In this document: one piece after another, positions 40,738 through 52,217 of the stretch
Layout of the letters: the number at the start of each line of letters is the position of its first letter
Position numbering within the stretch: the stretch's first letter is position 1
NCBI RefSeq assembly: GCF_008704995.1
Contig: NZ_CP023747.1
Location: forward strand, 6,730,001-6,794,000
Direction of reading: 5' to 3'
DNA length: 64,000 nt
From: Streptomyces nodosus
GTDB lineage: Bacteria > Actinomycetota > Actinomycetes > Streptomycetales > Streptomycetaceae
The notes under the pieces: generated by a model
Databases searched by the model: none
The model's input: the letters and a program-made list of their open reading frames with translations, nothing else
Told to the model about the DNA's origin: nothing
Position numbers and translations under genes: made by a program

Positions 40738-41678
40738 CAGGCCTTCCAGCACGCTACGTGGTGACGGGGGGCGACCTCCACGACCGGCGGCCGGTCGGCG
40801 CACTGATCGTCGGCCAGCGGGCAGCGGTCGCGGAAACGGCAGCCGGTGGGCGGATCGAGCAGGGAGGGCGGGCTGCCCTCGATCCCCGTGAGACGGCCCT
40901 CGGAGCGGCGCACCCCGACCTGCGGGAGGGCACCGAGCAGCCGGCGGGTGTAGGGGTGTCGGGGCCGGGTGGTGAGGACCTCGGCGGGGGCCTTCTCGGC
41001 GAGCAGTCCCGCATACATGACCATGATGGTGTCCGCGATGTGCGAGGTGAGCGCCAGGTCATGGGTGATGAACACCATGCTGGTGACCAGGCCCCGGTCG
41101 CGCAGTCCGACGAGCGCCCCGGCGACCGCCTTCTGGTTGGAGACGTCGAGTGCGGACGTCACCTCGTCGGCGATCAGGAGCGAGGGGTCGAGCAGTGTGG
41201 AGATCACCATGACGGTGCGCTGCTTCATGCCACCGGACAGCTCGATCGGATAGCGCTCCAGGATGTCGGGTTCGAGGCCGACGAGGGCGAGACGGCGGTG
41301 GAGTTCGGGGGTGTCGACCTCGGCGCCGCGCGCGGCGAGCAGTTCGCGGATCATCCTGCCGATGCGGCGGGTCGGGTTCATCGCGCTCATCGAGTACTGC
41401 GGCACGAGGGAGATGCGGCGGAAGCGGAAGGCGTTCATCGCCCGGTCGTCGGCGATGGGTACGTCCTCGCCGTCGAGGGTGATGGAGCCGCCGGCATGGC
41501 GCATCCGGCCGTCGAGCCGGATGAGGGACTTGCCCAGCGTGGTCTTGCCGCAGCCGGACTCGCCGACCAGGCCGAGTATCTCGCCGTCGGCGATGCCGAA
41601 GCTCACGCCGTCCAGGGCGCGGACCTCGCCGCGCAGCGTGCGGTAGTGGACGCGGAGGTCGTTGACGGTCAGGGTCAT
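40737..41678 (-). CDS. Oligopeptide/oligosaccharide ABC ATPase (OppD type)
   Basis: 313 residues, ATG 5 nt after the permease stop with GGGAG upstream. Walker A GESGCGKTT, Q-loop LVPQYSMSAMNP, signature LSGGMKQR, Walker B LLIADEVTSALD and H-loop ITHDLAL. The C-terminal C-R-F-R-D-R-C-P-L...C...C is the four-cysteine motif of Dpp/Opp ATPases that can hold a 4Fe-4S cluster. It pairs with the OppF-like protein. Confidence 0.93.
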   Translation of the reverse strand: MTLTVNDLRVHYRTLRGEVRALDGVSFGIADGEILGLVGESGCGKTTLGKSLIRLDGRMRHAGGSITLDGEDVPIADDRAMNAFRFRRISLVPQYSMSAMNPTRRIGRMIRELLAARGAEVDTPELHRRLALVGLEPDILERYPIELSGGMKQRTVMVISTLLDPSLLIADEVTSALDVSNQKAVAGALVGLRDRGLVTSMVFITHDLALTSHIADTIMVMYAGLLAEKAPAEVLTTRPRHPYTRRLLGALPQVGVRRSEGRLTGIEGSPPSLLDPPTGCRFRDRCPLADDQCADRPPVVEVAPRHHVACWKA

Positions 41679-41683
41679 GCGGT

Positions 41684-42622
41684 CTACGACTCCCTCAGCT
41701 TCGGGTTGAACACCTCGTCCAGACCCACATTGGCGACATAGAGCGCACCGACGACGGCGGTGATGCCGATCCCCGGGGGCACGAACCACCACCACATCCC
41801 GAGTTGGAGGGCGCTCCACTGCTGGGCGCTCTGCAGCATCAGACCGAGCGAGACGCCCTCGGTGGGGCCGAGGCCTATGAAGTCCAGCGAGGAGGCGATC
41901 AGGATGGAGCCGCCGAACAGCAGGATGAACGTCATGAACAGGTAGGAGCTCATGTTCGGCGCGATCTCGCGGAAGATGATCCGCCAGGTGCGGCTGCCGC
42001 TGAGCCGCGCCAGGTCGACGAACTCGCGCGAGCGCAGGCTGAAGGTCTGGGCCCGGATGGCGCGGGCCGCCCACGGCCAGGACGTGAGGCCGATGAACAG
42101 CCCCTGCACACCGACGCTGCGCACGCCCAGGTAGGCGTTGGCGATGAGCAGGACGGCCAGGGACGGGATCACCAGGACGATGTTGGTGAGCATGGTGAGG
42201 ATCTCGTCGACGATGCCGCCGCGGTAGCCGGCGAGAAAGCCGACCAGCATCGCGACGATCGCTGCGATGCCGCCCCCGATCACGCCGACGAGGAAGGTGG
42301 AGCGCAGCCCGTACACGAACTGGGCGTAGATGTCCTGCCCGAACGTGGTCGTGCCCAGCCAGTAGGTGCCGTCGGGCGCGGCGGCCTGCGGGCCGACATA
42401 GGCGTTGGGGTCCGAGGAGTCCAGGAACAGCGGTCCCAGCACTCCGGTCCCCAGCAGGATCAGCACGATTGCGAGCCCGATGAGGAGCTTCGGGTTACGG
42501 ACCGCGTAGTGCAGGCTCTCACGGCCCGGGGTGAGTGCCGGTGCGGCGGCCTCGGAGGGGCCGACGGTCTTGTCCGGCGTGTCCGGCGTCGGGGTGCCCG
42601 ACGGCTGGGGCGGTGTGCTCAC
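41684..42622 (-). CDS. ABC permease (OppC/DppC type)
   Basis: 312 residues, GTG start in a GTGA overlap with the upstream permease. An N-terminal soluble Pro-rich stretch is followed by a first helix, then the binding-protein-dependent transport domain with five more helices. The family signature GTTTFGQDIYAQFVYGLR, the EAA-like REFVDLARLSGSRTWRIIFREIAPN loop and the C-terminal PPGIGITAVVGALYVANVGLDEVFNPKL are visible. It forms the membrane channel with the OppB-like subunit. Confidence 0.93.
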   Translation of the reverse strand: MSTPPQPSGTPTPDTPDKTVGPSEAAAPALTPGRESLHYAVRNPKLLIGLAIVLILLGTGVLGPLFLDSSDPNAYVGPQAAAPDGTYWLGTTTFGQDIYAQFVYGLRSTFLVGVIGGGIAAIVAMLVGFLAGYRGGIVDEILTMLTNIVLVIPSLAVLLIANAYLGVRSVGVQGLFIGLTSWPWAARAIRAQTFSLRSREFVDLARLSGSRTWRIIFREIAPNMSSYLFMTFILLFGGSILIASSLDFIGLGPTEGVSLGLMLQSAQQWSALQLGMWWWFVPPGIGITAVVGALYVANVGLDEVFNPKLRES

Positions 42623-43614
42623 GACTGTCCTCCCGCCATGCCGGTACGGGTACGGGGGTCGACGACGACGTAGACGAGGTCGATGAGGAAGTTGGCGATC
42701 AGGACGCCGATCACGATGAACAGGAACGTGCCCTGCAGCAGGAAGAAGTCCCGGTTCTGGATGGCCGCCAGGATCAGGTTGCCCAGGCCCGGGTAGTTGA
42801 AGACGATCTCGGTGACCAGCGCGCCGGCGACCAGGACGCCCAACTGCAGTGCCAGTCCGGTGATCTGGGGCAGCACGGCGTTGCGGAAGGCGTACCGGCG
42901 GATGAGACGGTGGGGTGCGCCGAGCGCGGCCAGATAGGTGGAGTAGTCGGACTCCAGCTCGTAGATGATCATGTTGCGCATGCCGATCGCCCAGCCGCCC
43001 AGGGCCACCAGGAAGAGGGACAGGAAGGGGAGCACCCAGTGGTGCAGGGCGTCCAGGAGGAAGTCGGCGTTCATGCCGGGCTGGATGTCGAGGCTGTAGC
43101 CGCCGGAGACCGGGAACCAGCCGGCCTTGGCGCTGAGCAGCCAGGCGAGGATCACGGCGATCCACATGTACGGCATCGCGGTCAGCACATAGCCGGCGGG
43201 CAGCACGGTGTTGTCGAGGATCTTGCGGCGGGCGGCGAGCGCGCCGAGCCAGTTGCCGGCGAACCAGCTGAGCAGGATCGCCGGGATCATCAGGGCCAGG
43301 GTGTAGGGCAGTGCGTCGAGGATGACCTCGCTCACGGGCTTGGGGAACACCCAGATGGACAGGCCGAAGTCACCGTGCACCAGTGACGACCAGAAGTGCA
43401 GGTACTGCTGCCACACGGGCTGGTCGAAGCCGAACAGGTTGTTGTAGTAGGCGCGCATCGCGTCCACCGCCTCGGGTTGTGACACCCGGGCGCGGGAGAT
43501 CATCGCTGATACGGGGTCGCCCGGCATGAAGCGCGGGATCATCCAGTTCACGGTGACGGCGACGACGAACGTCAGCGCGTAGACAAGGAGTTTTCGGGCG
43601 AAGTAGCGGGCCAA
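42619..43614 (-). CDS. ABC permease (OppB/DppB type)
   Basis: 331 residues from a TTG start with GGGAG 7 nt upstream, rare but well placed. The typical N-terminal helix and MPGDPVSAMISRARVSQPEAV, followed by HGDFGLSIWVFPKPV, mark the DppB family. Five further helices and the EAA loop (YLAALGAPHRLIRRYAFRNAVLPQ) are present. The 208-nt gap to the binding-protein gene contains a strong hairpin that may lower expression of this and the following genes. Confidence 0.92.
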   Translation of the reverse strand: MARYFARKLLVYALTFVVAVTVNWMIPRFMPGDPVSAMISRARVSQPEAVDAMRAYYNNLFGFDQPVWQQYLHFWSSLVHGDFGLSIWVFPKPVSEVILDALPYTLALMIPAILLSWFAGNWLGALAARRKILDNTVLPAGYVLTAMPYMWIAVILAWLLSAKAGWFPVSGGYSLDIQPGMNADFLLDALHHWVLPFLSLFLVALGGWAIGMRNMIIYELESDYSTYLAALGAPHRLIRRYAFRNAVLPQITGLALQLGVLVAGALVTEIVFNYPGLGNLILAAIQNRDFFLLQGTFLFIVIGVLIANFLIDLVYVVVDPRTRTGMAGGQS

Positions 43615-43679
43615 GGGGGATCTCCCGGATCGGCGCGGCGGCTGAAGGTGGGGGAGGGGCCGGGCGGGGCCCCTCGGTC

Positions 43680-43706
43680 CGCGACCGCTGCCACAGGGCG
43701 GTCGCG
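43680..43706 (-). terminator. Intra-operon hairpin after the binding-protein gene
   Basis: CGCGACCGC (43680-43688) and GCGGTCGCG (43698-43706) form a 9-bp perfect stem with a 9-nt loop in the 208-nt spacer between the solute-binding protein and the permease genes. It probably acts as a partial terminator or 3' stabiliser that keeps the binding protein in excess. Confidence 0.6.
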
Positions 43707-43822
43707 AGCCGGGGGCCGCGCCCCTTTCGGGGTGTGGGCCCGGAGACCCGAGGTGGTGGTGCCGCTGGATCCGTCGCCCCTCGCACGGCCACGGGTCCGG
43801 GACCGCTCCCGGGCCGGAAGGG

Positions 43823-45550
43823 TCACTTGGCGGGCTTGAGCTTGGTCAGCATCTCGAAGCCGCCCATCTCCAGCCAGTTGCGCCACAGGGCGGGCGCATA
43901 GTGCGAATCGCCCTTGTCGGAGGGCCAGTTCGTCCATGCGCCGGTGGTGGCCTGCGACCAGAGGCCGTTGTACCAGAGCGGGATGACGGGCATCTCCTTG
44001 AGCTGGATGTCCTGGATCTTGGAGATGACCGCTTTCATCCCGGCCTCGTCGTCGGTCCGCACGCCACCGAGCTGCTGGACGAGGTCCCAGGCCTCCTTGT
44101 TCTCGTAGCGGCCGAAGTTGACCGTGTTCTGCTGCTTCTGGACCGGCAGCTGGAACATGTACTCGTAGTAGGTCCACGGGGTGTTGGACAGTTGGCGCTC
44201 GTTGTTGATGACGAGATCGAAGTCCCCCTTCCCGCGCAGGTCGTTGAGCGCGTTCTGGTCGGGGAAGTCCGTGGTGATCCGGATGCCCGCGTCCTTCGCG
44301 CCGGCGGCGATGACCTTCGCGGCCTCCATCCAGTCGGTCCAGCCCGTCGGCACCTGCAGCTTCAGCTTGATCGCCGAGCCGTCCTTGTTCTCGACGTAGC
44401 CGTCTCCGTCGGTGTCCCGGTAACCGGCGTCCGCCAGCATCTTCTTGGCTGCCGCGGTGTCGAAGGAGAAACCCTCCTTCGCCGTCAGGGACGTGTCGAT
44501 GTACTTGTCCCATTGCGGAAGCAGTCCGGTCGGGTCCGCGGGCTTGACCAGATCGCCGTAGACCCCCTTGACGATCTTGCCCACGTCCACGGAGTAGGCG
44601 AGTGCCTTGCGGAAGGCGGGGTCGTCCATCGGCTTCTTGGTGGTGTTGGGCACCAGCCAGGCCGTGTTGGCCGACTGCATGTACGGCGCCTGGTCGTAGT
44701 ACGAGACGGCCTTGTGGGCCTTGATCATGGACGCGGCGCCCGGCAGGAAGTTGTTGCTCAGGTCGAGTTGGCCCTGGTTGAGCTGGCCGATCACGACCTC
44801 GTTGCTGGGGTTGGAGATGTCGACGATGTACTTGGGGGCGGGCTTCATGCCGAGCGCCTTCACACCCCACCAGTCGTCGCGCCGCTGCCAGATCACCCGG
44901 TCCTGGGAGTGGCTCTTGAGGGTGTACGCGCCGGAGACCACGGGCTTGTCGTTGACACCGTTGAGCACCTGCTCGTCGGAGAGCTTGCTCCACACGTGCT
45001 CGGGCACGATGGGCTGCCCGTAGAGAGTGAAGTCCCACTCCTGGTAACGGGCCTGCTTGAAGGTGAAGCGAACGGTGTGGTCGTCGACCGCCTCCGCCTT
45101 GGACAGCCAGTCCCACAGCGTGTGGAAGCTGGACGCCTCGATCTTGCCGATCTCGTACGAGTAGACGACGTCCGCGGCGGTCATCGGCTTGCCGTCCGAC
45201 CAGGTGATGCCGGACCGCAGCTTCATCTCGTACGTCTTGCCGCCGGTCCAGGAGCCGGACTCGGCGAGCCAGGGTGTCAACTTGCCCTGGTTCGGATCGA
45301 AGTGGAACAGGGTCTCATAGGCCAGGCCCTTGGTGCCCGTCGCATGGTCCCAGTTGCGCAGCGGGTTGTAGTTGGCGGGCGGGCCCCATTGGGTGCCGGT
45401 CGTGTACAGGGTTTCGTTGCGAGGCATCGCGCCACCGCCGGAGGTACCGCCGCCCTTGTCGCCGTCGGTCGACGAGCCGCCGCTCGTACAGGCCGTGGCG
45501 ATGAGCCCGCCGACGGCCAGCAAGGTGAACCATCGCGCCCGGATACGCAT
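43823..45550 (-). CDS. ABC solute-binding lipoprotein (SBP family 5)
   Basis: 575 residues, ATG with GGGAGGGAG about 10 nt upstream. The lipoprotein signal is MRIRARW, a hydrophobic stretch, then I-A-T-A-C. A Gly/Ser linker is followed by a family 5 extracellular binding domain (AYETLFHFDPNQGKLTPWLAESGSW, LRSGITWSDGKPMTAADVVYSYE). Family 5 proteins bind peptides, nickel or oligosaccharides. Here the linked beta-mannosidase and LacI regulator favour a beta-linked oligosaccharide, as in the mannobiose/cellobiose systems of Thermotoga. It contains a DTDGDGYVENKDG stretch that resembles a calcium-binding loop. Confidence 0.92.
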   Translation of the reverse strand: MRIRARWFTLLAVGGLIATACTSGGSSTDGDKGGGTSGGGAMPRNETLYTTGTQWGPPANYNPLRNWDHATGTKGLAYETLFHFDPNQGKLTPWLAESGSWTGGKTYEMKLRSGITWSDGKPMTAADVVYSYEIGKIEASSFHTLWDWLSKAEAVDDHTVRFTFKQARYQEWDFTLYGQPIVPEHVWSKLSDEQVLNGVNDKPVVSGAYTLKSHSQDRVIWQRRDDWWGVKALGMKPAPKYIVDISNPSNEVVIGQLNQGQLDLSNNFLPGAASMIKAHKAVSYYDQAPYMQSANTAWLVPNTTKKPMDDPAFRKALAYSVDVGKIVKGVYGDLVKPADPTGLLPQWDKYIDTSLTAKEGFSFDTAAAKKMLADAGYRDTDGDGYVENKDGSAIKLKLQVPTGWTDWMEAAKVIAAGAKDAGIRITTDFPDQNALNDLRGKGDFDLVINNERQLSNTPWTYYEYMFQLPVQKQQNTVNFGRYENKEAWDLVQQLGGVRTDDEAGMKAVISKIQDIQLKEMPVIPLWYNGLWSQATTGAWTNWPSDKGDSHYAPALWRNWLEMGGFEMLTKLKPAK

Positions 45551-45612
45551 CGGGGTCACTCCCTCCCCGCCCGTCCCTGAGCGGAGTAACTGAACCGGGT
45601 AAGTGCTGGGAA

Positions 45613-45645
45613 GTGTCAATGCGCACCGAGCCCGTGTCAATACGC
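45613..45645 (-). promoter_or_regulatory. Tandem -35-like repeats upstream of the sugar operon
   Basis: GTGTCAATGCGC (45613-45624) and GTGTCAATACGC (45634-45645) are direct repeats 21 bp apart. On the minus strand each contains TTGACA, so one probably serves as the -35 box of the operon promoter. A good -10 is not obvious. Confidence 0.45.
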
Positions 45646-45647
45646 GC

Positions 45648-45659
45648 GGGAGCGCTCCC
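45648..45659. promoter_or_regulatory. CebR-like LacI operator GGGAGCGCTCCC
   Basis: A perfect 12-bp palindrome, with one flank also matching (13 of 14 bases of the CebR operator TGGGAGCGCTCCCA). It lies between the divergent transporter operon and the LacI gene, just upstream of the TTGACA repeats. It is the likely binding site of the neighbouring regulator, or of CebR itself. Confidence 0.8.
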
Positions 45660-45774
45660 ATGCCCCGGAACTCCCGGAATCTCGGGCTCCTGTGACCCCC
45701 GGTCGGGTATCCCGAGGTGACGGGCGTCCGCGCTAGGATGCCGCTGGAGTCACGAAACGGTTAAGTGAGGTTGG

Positions 45775-46830
45775 ATGACCAAGCGGCGCCCCACGATCGC
45801 CGACATCGCGCGTCGTGCCGGAGTCTCCAAAGGGGCGGTGTCCTACGCGCTCAACGACCGCCCCGGCGTCTCGCCCGTCACCCGGGCCGAGATCAAGAAG
45901 ATCGCGCGTGAGATCGGCTGGCGCCCGAACAGCGCGGCGCGCGCGCTCACCCGGGCGCGCGCCGACGCCGTGGGGCTCGTGCTGTCGCGGCCCGCCCGGG
46001 TCCTGGGCTCCGAACCGTTCTTCATGGAACTCATCAGCGGTATGGAGGACGAACTGGCTGCCCGGGGCAAGGCCCTGACCCTTCAGGTGGTCGGCGATCC
46101 CGCGCAGGAGATCGAGATCTACGGCCGCTGGTGGGGCGAGGGACGGGTGGACGGCGTCTTCCTGACCGATCTTCGCGCACCCGACCCCAGGATCGAGCTG
46201 ATGGGAGAACTGGGCCTGCCGGCCGTGGTCGTCGGACATCCCAGCGGGGCCGGTGACCTGCCGGCCGTGTGGTCGGACGACGCCGCCGCCCTCGGCGAGA
46301 CGCTGCGCTACCTCAGTGCGCTCGGGCACCGCTCCATCGCCCGTGTCGCGGGCCTTCCCGAGCTCGACCACACCGGGCGGCGCGACCGGGCCCATCTGCG
46401 CGTCTGCGCCGAACTCGGCCTGGACGAACCGATTCTGGTGCACACCGACTACTCGGGCGAGGCAGGGGCACAGGCGGTGCGGGGACTCCTGATCGGCCCA
46501 CGGCGCCCCACCGCGATCGTCTTCGACAACGACATCATGGCGGTGGCCGGGCTCTCGGTCGCCCAGGAACTGGGCGTCGACGTGCCGGGCGAACTCTCCC
46601 TCGTCGCCTGGGACGACTCACAGCTGACACAGGTGGTACGGCCGCCGCTCACCGCCCTCAACCGCGACATCCCCGCCTACGGGACACACGCCGCGCGCAC
46701 ACTGCTCACCCTGATCGAGGAGGGCTGCGCCGAGTCCGTCGAAGACACCCCGGCCCGCCTCATCCCCCGGGGCAGCACAGCCCGGGCACACATCCCCTCC
46801 ACCCCGCCGCCCGGGGCGAACGACTCCTGA
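45775..46830 (+). CDS. LacI-family regulator of the oligosaccharide operon
   Basis: 351 residues, ATG with GTGAGG about 6 nt upstream. The N-terminal helix-turn-helix is RPTIADIARRAGVSKGAVSYALNDRPGVSP, and the hinge helix has R-P-N-S-A-A-R-A-L. A periplasmic-binding-protein-like sensor domain follows (VFDNDIMAVAGLSVAQELGVDVPGELSLVAWDDSQL). It should repress the divergent transporter-mannosidase operon through GGGAGCGCTCCC and release it on binding the imported sugar or its breakdown product. Confidence 0.93.
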   Translation: MTKRRPTIADIARRAGVSKGAVSYALNDRPGVSPVTRAEIKKIAREIGWRPNSAARALTRARADAVGLVLSRPARVLGSEPFFMELISGMEDELAARGKALTLQVVGDPAQEIEIYGRWWGEGRVDGVFLTDLRAPDPRIELMGELGLPAVVVGHPSGAGDLPAVWSDDAAALGETLRYLSALGHRSIARVAGLPELDHTGRRDRAHLRVCAELGLDEPILVHTDYSGEAGAQAVRGLLIGPRRPTAIVFDNDIMAVAGLSVAQELGVDVPGELSLVAWDDSQLTQVVRPPLTALNRDIPAYGTHAARTLLTLIEEGCAESVEDTPARLIPRGSTARAHIPSTPPPGANDS

Positions 46831-46841
46831 CACTCACCCGG

Positions 46842-46860
46842 GCGGTGGTGTGACCACCGC
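46842..46860. terminator. 8-bp hairpin between convergent LacI and meaB genes
   Basis: GCGGTGGT-GTG-ACCACCGC, a perfect stem located 12 nt after the LacI stop and 18 nt before the meaB stop. Confidence 0.6.
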
Positions 46861-46878
46861 TGACTGTGCTCATGTCGT

Positions 46879-47874
46879 TCAGGCAGGGGCTGTCTCGGAG
46901 CTTCCGAGGGCGTTCAGGATGTGCTCGGCGGCCAGGGTGGGTGTCAACTCGCCGTCCATGACCTGCTTTTCAAGGGTCGGTGCGAGAGCTCGTACCGCCG
47001 GGTCGGCGTGCAGGCGGCTGAGGAGTTCGTCGCGGACCATGTTCCAGGTCCAGTCGACCTGCTGTTCACGGCGCTTGGCGGCGAGGCGTCCGGTCGAGTC
47101 CAGCAGGGTGCGGTGCTGTTCGAGGCGTTCCCAGACCGTGTCCAGGCCGCTGGACTCGCGCGCGCTGCAGCTCAGCACGGGCGGGGTCCAGAACGCGTCC
47201 CTGCCGTGCATCAGCCGCAGCGCGCCCGCCAACTCCCGTGCGGCGGCGCGGGCGTCGCGTTCGTGCGGGCCGTCCGCCTTGTTGACGCTGATCACATCGG
47301 CCAGTTCCAGGACGCCCTTCTTGATGCCCTGCAGCTGGTCTCCGGTGCGGGCCAGGGTGAGCAGCAGGAAGGAGTCGACCATGTTCGCGACCGCGGTCTC
47401 GGACTGCCCGACGCCGACCGTCTCCACCAGGATCACGTCGTAGCCGGCCGCCTCCATCACCACGATCGACTCCCGGGTCGCCTTCGCGACCCCGCCCAGC
47501 GTTCCCGCGCTGGGGGAGGGGCGGACGAAGGCCGCCGGGTCCACGGCCAGCCGCTCCATGCGGGTCTTGTCGCCGAGGATGGAGCCGCCCGTACGGCTCG
47601 AGGACGGATCGACGGCGAGTACGGCCACCCGGTGCCCGAGCGAGGTCAGCATGGTGCCGAACGCGTCGATGAACGTGGACTTGCCCACGCCGGGCACCCC
47701 GCTGACGCCGATCCGCCGGGCGCGGCCGCTGTGCGGGAGCAGCGTGGTCAGCAGTTCCTGGGCCAGCACCCGGTGCTGGGGTCGGGTGGACTCGACGAGT
47801 GTGATGGCACGCGCGACGACGGCGCGCTTCCCGTCGAGGACACCCTTCACGTAGGTGTCGAGGTTGATGGCCAT
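46879..47874 (-). CDS. meaB: MeaB, G-protein chaperone of methylmalonyl-CoA mutase
   Basis: 331 residues, 5 nt downstream of mutB. The P-loop is GVPGVGKST near 60, followed by VLAVDPSSSRTGGSILGDKTRM (the MeaB/ArgK signature), ETVGVGQSE as the G3 region and NKADG as the base-recognition motif. It protects the mutase from inactivation and gates cobalamin loading in a GTP-dependent way. Its position right after mutB supports this and not the old arginine-kinase (ArgK) label. Confidence 0.96.
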   Translation of the reverse strand: MAINLDTYVKGVLDGKRAVVARAITLVESTRPQHRVLAQELLTTLLPHSGRARRIGVSGVPGVGKSTFIDAFGTMLTSLGHRVAVLAVDPSSSRTGGSILGDKTRMERLAVDPAAFVRPSPSAGTLGGVAKATRESIVVMEAAGYDVILVETVGVGQSETAVANMVDSFLLLTLARTGDQLQGIKKGVLELADVISVNKADGPHERDARAAARELAGALRLMHGRDAFWTPPVLSCSARESSGLDTVWERLEQHRTLLDSTGRLAAKRREQQVDWTWNMVRDELLSRLHADPAVRALAPTLEKQVMDGELTPTLAAEHILNALGSSETAPA

Positions 47875-47879
47875 GGGCG

Positions 47880-50053
<2,174 letters not shown>

Positions 50054-50054
<1 letters not shown>

Positions 50055-51862
50055 CACGACACTCCCATACGGTCGAGGGCGGAGGACAGCACGGCCACGG
50101 CGTCGCAGCCGGCGAAGACAAAGGCGTCGACACCGGGGTACTGCCCGGGGCGCCCGGCGAGGAACACATGCGAGGCACCTGACGACCTCAGCTCCGCCGC
50201 CACCGCCGACGCCTGCTCCTCGTACAGGGCGTCGCTGGAGCACAGACAGACCTCGGTGGCTCCGCTGTCCGCGAAGGTGCCGTCGGTGACCGGTTCGATG
50301 CCGCCGGCCTGGAAGAGGTTCGAGGCGAAGGTGAGCCGTGCGGTGTGGGCGGCGGCCGGGCCGATCGCGGCGAGGAAGATCCGGGGCCGGGAGCCGGTCG
50401 CGGCGAGGTGGGCGTCGGAACGGGCCCGCAGCGCCTCGTACGCCTCGTCGCGGCGCACCCGCGGCAGACCACCCGCCGGAGGCTCGGGCGCAGGCTCGCG
50501 GACGACCGGCTTCTCCGCGAGGTGCGGGAACTCGCTGACTCCGGTGATGGGCTCGCGGCGCTTCGCCAGCCTGGCGGTGCGCGCCTGCCAGGTGGCGGCC
50601 AGCTCCTGCTCGAGGTGTCCCGAACGCAGGGCGGCGGCCTGCCCGCCGGCCCGCTCGATGGACCGGAAGTACTCCCAGCCCGCGTGCGCGAGTTCGTCGG
50701 TGAGCCGCTCCACGTACCAGGAACCGCCCGCCGGGTCGATCACCCGGGACAGATGCGACTCCTCGACGAGGATCGTCGACGTGTTGCGGGCGATACGCCG
50801 CGCGAACGCGTCCGGCATACCGAGTGCGTCGTCGAAGGGCAGCACGGTGACCGAGTCGGCCCCGCTCACCCCGGCGGCCAGCGTGGCGATCGTGGTGCGC
50901 AGCATGTTCACCCATGGGTCGCGGCGCGTCAGCATCACCGACGAGGTCACCACGTGCTGGAGCTGCGCCCCCGCGCGCGGGGCGCCGCAGACCTCGGCCA
51001 CCTTCGCCCACAGGCGGCGGGCAGCGCGCAGCTTGGCGATCGTCAGGAACTGGTCGGCGGTCGCCGCGTACCGGAACTCCAGCTGCCCACACGCCTGCTC
51101 GACGCTCAGCCCGGCATCCGTCAGTTCCCGCAGATAGGCCACCGCGGTGGCCAGCGAGCAGCCCAGCTCCTGGGCGGCCGAGCCACCGGCCTCGTGGTAG
51201 GGCAGCGCGTCCACGGTCAGGGCCCGCAGCCCGCGGTACTCCTCCGCGCACAGCCGCGCCAGATCCGCCGCCGGCGCGAAGCCGGACCGCTGCCCGGTGC
51301 GGGCCTCGTGGCCGAGCGGGTCCGCGCCCAGGTTGCCGCGCGCCGCGTCCTTGGCGACGCCGCGCTCCTCGTAGAGCCGCAGCAGCGCCCGTGCGGCGGG
51401 CTCGGCGTCCGCTCCCGCGTCCAGGACGACGGGCGCCAGGTCGAGATAGACGCCGTCCAGGACCCTGCCGAGCGCCGGCACGGGGATGCCGCCCTCTCCG
51501 AGGGTCAGCCAGAGGGAGGTGACGCCGTTCTCCAGGTCCGCGAGCACCGCGCCGCCGTCGGCCGCCGTGTGCCGCTGCCGGACGTCCCAGCCGCCGACCG
51601 TGTTCCCCTCGGCCCGGCCGCCGCGGACGAACGGCGCGAACCCGGGGAAGCCGGGCTCGGGAGCGGCGTCGCGCGCGGTGTAGAGGGGCCGGGTGCGTAG
51701 CCCGTCCTCCAGCCGGGTGGACAGGGCTTCCTCGGCTTCGGCGCCCTCGACGTCCTTGCCCGACTTGCGCAGGACACCCGCCACAAGGCGCTGCCACTGC
51801 TCGTGGGGAGCGTCAGGGAACTCACCGGCCAGTTCAAGGCCGTCATCGGACAGGACCGTCAT
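50054..51862 (-). CDS. mutA: Methylmalonyl-CoA mutase, small subunit
   Basis: 602 residues. It shares the barrel and the degenerate C-terminal domain of MutB but lacks the DGHDRG cobalamin motif, as expected for the non-catalytic subunit. The blocks YHEAGGSAAQELGCSLATAVAYLRELTDAGL and RVIDPAGGSWYVERLTDELA are typical. It forms the alpha-beta heterodimer. It is the first gene of mutA-mutB-meaB. No cobalamin riboswitch was recognised in the 355 nt upstream. Confidence 0.96.
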
Positions 51863-52217
51863 GCTGGGAGGTTAGGACATGGACACTAGGGAGTTGCCCA
51901 GAACACGGCTGTGATCTTTGCCTCGCCGGGAGGCGTCGCCATGGCGGGCCTTCCGGGACGGGCCGGCTCAGCGCCCCGGAAGGGGCCCGTGGGTGAGCCC
52001 CGCGAAGACGGCCGCGAAATGCGGACAGCTGATCGGACAACTGACGGCCTCCGGTCGTCGGCACGGGTTAGGCGGGTGAGGCCGTGGATACGCTGACCGA
52101 TGCCGGCGCGGGAGCCGACCGGCTTTCTGATCGCTGGGAACGCGGCCTTCGGCGGCGGTTTCCAGCCACAACCGCATCATCACGACGATCACGCCGATAC
52201 GGCGGCGGAGGGACGAA
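51863..52217. other. Divergent intergenic region without a recognised gene
   Basis: 355 nt between mutA and the methyltransferase. Short frames here have no family signature. No convincing palindrome, riboswitch or RNA gene was seen. Confidence 0.6.

Noticed and set aside
43901..45580. 559-codon plus-strand frame over the binding-protein gene
   Set aside because: It is antisense to a complete lipoprotein with signal peptide and family 5 motifs; composition is Val/Gly/Leu/Arg shadow.
51863..52217. Cobalamin riboswitch upstream of mutA
   Set aside because: The conserved B12-box core and surrounding helices were not recognisable by eye in either direction.
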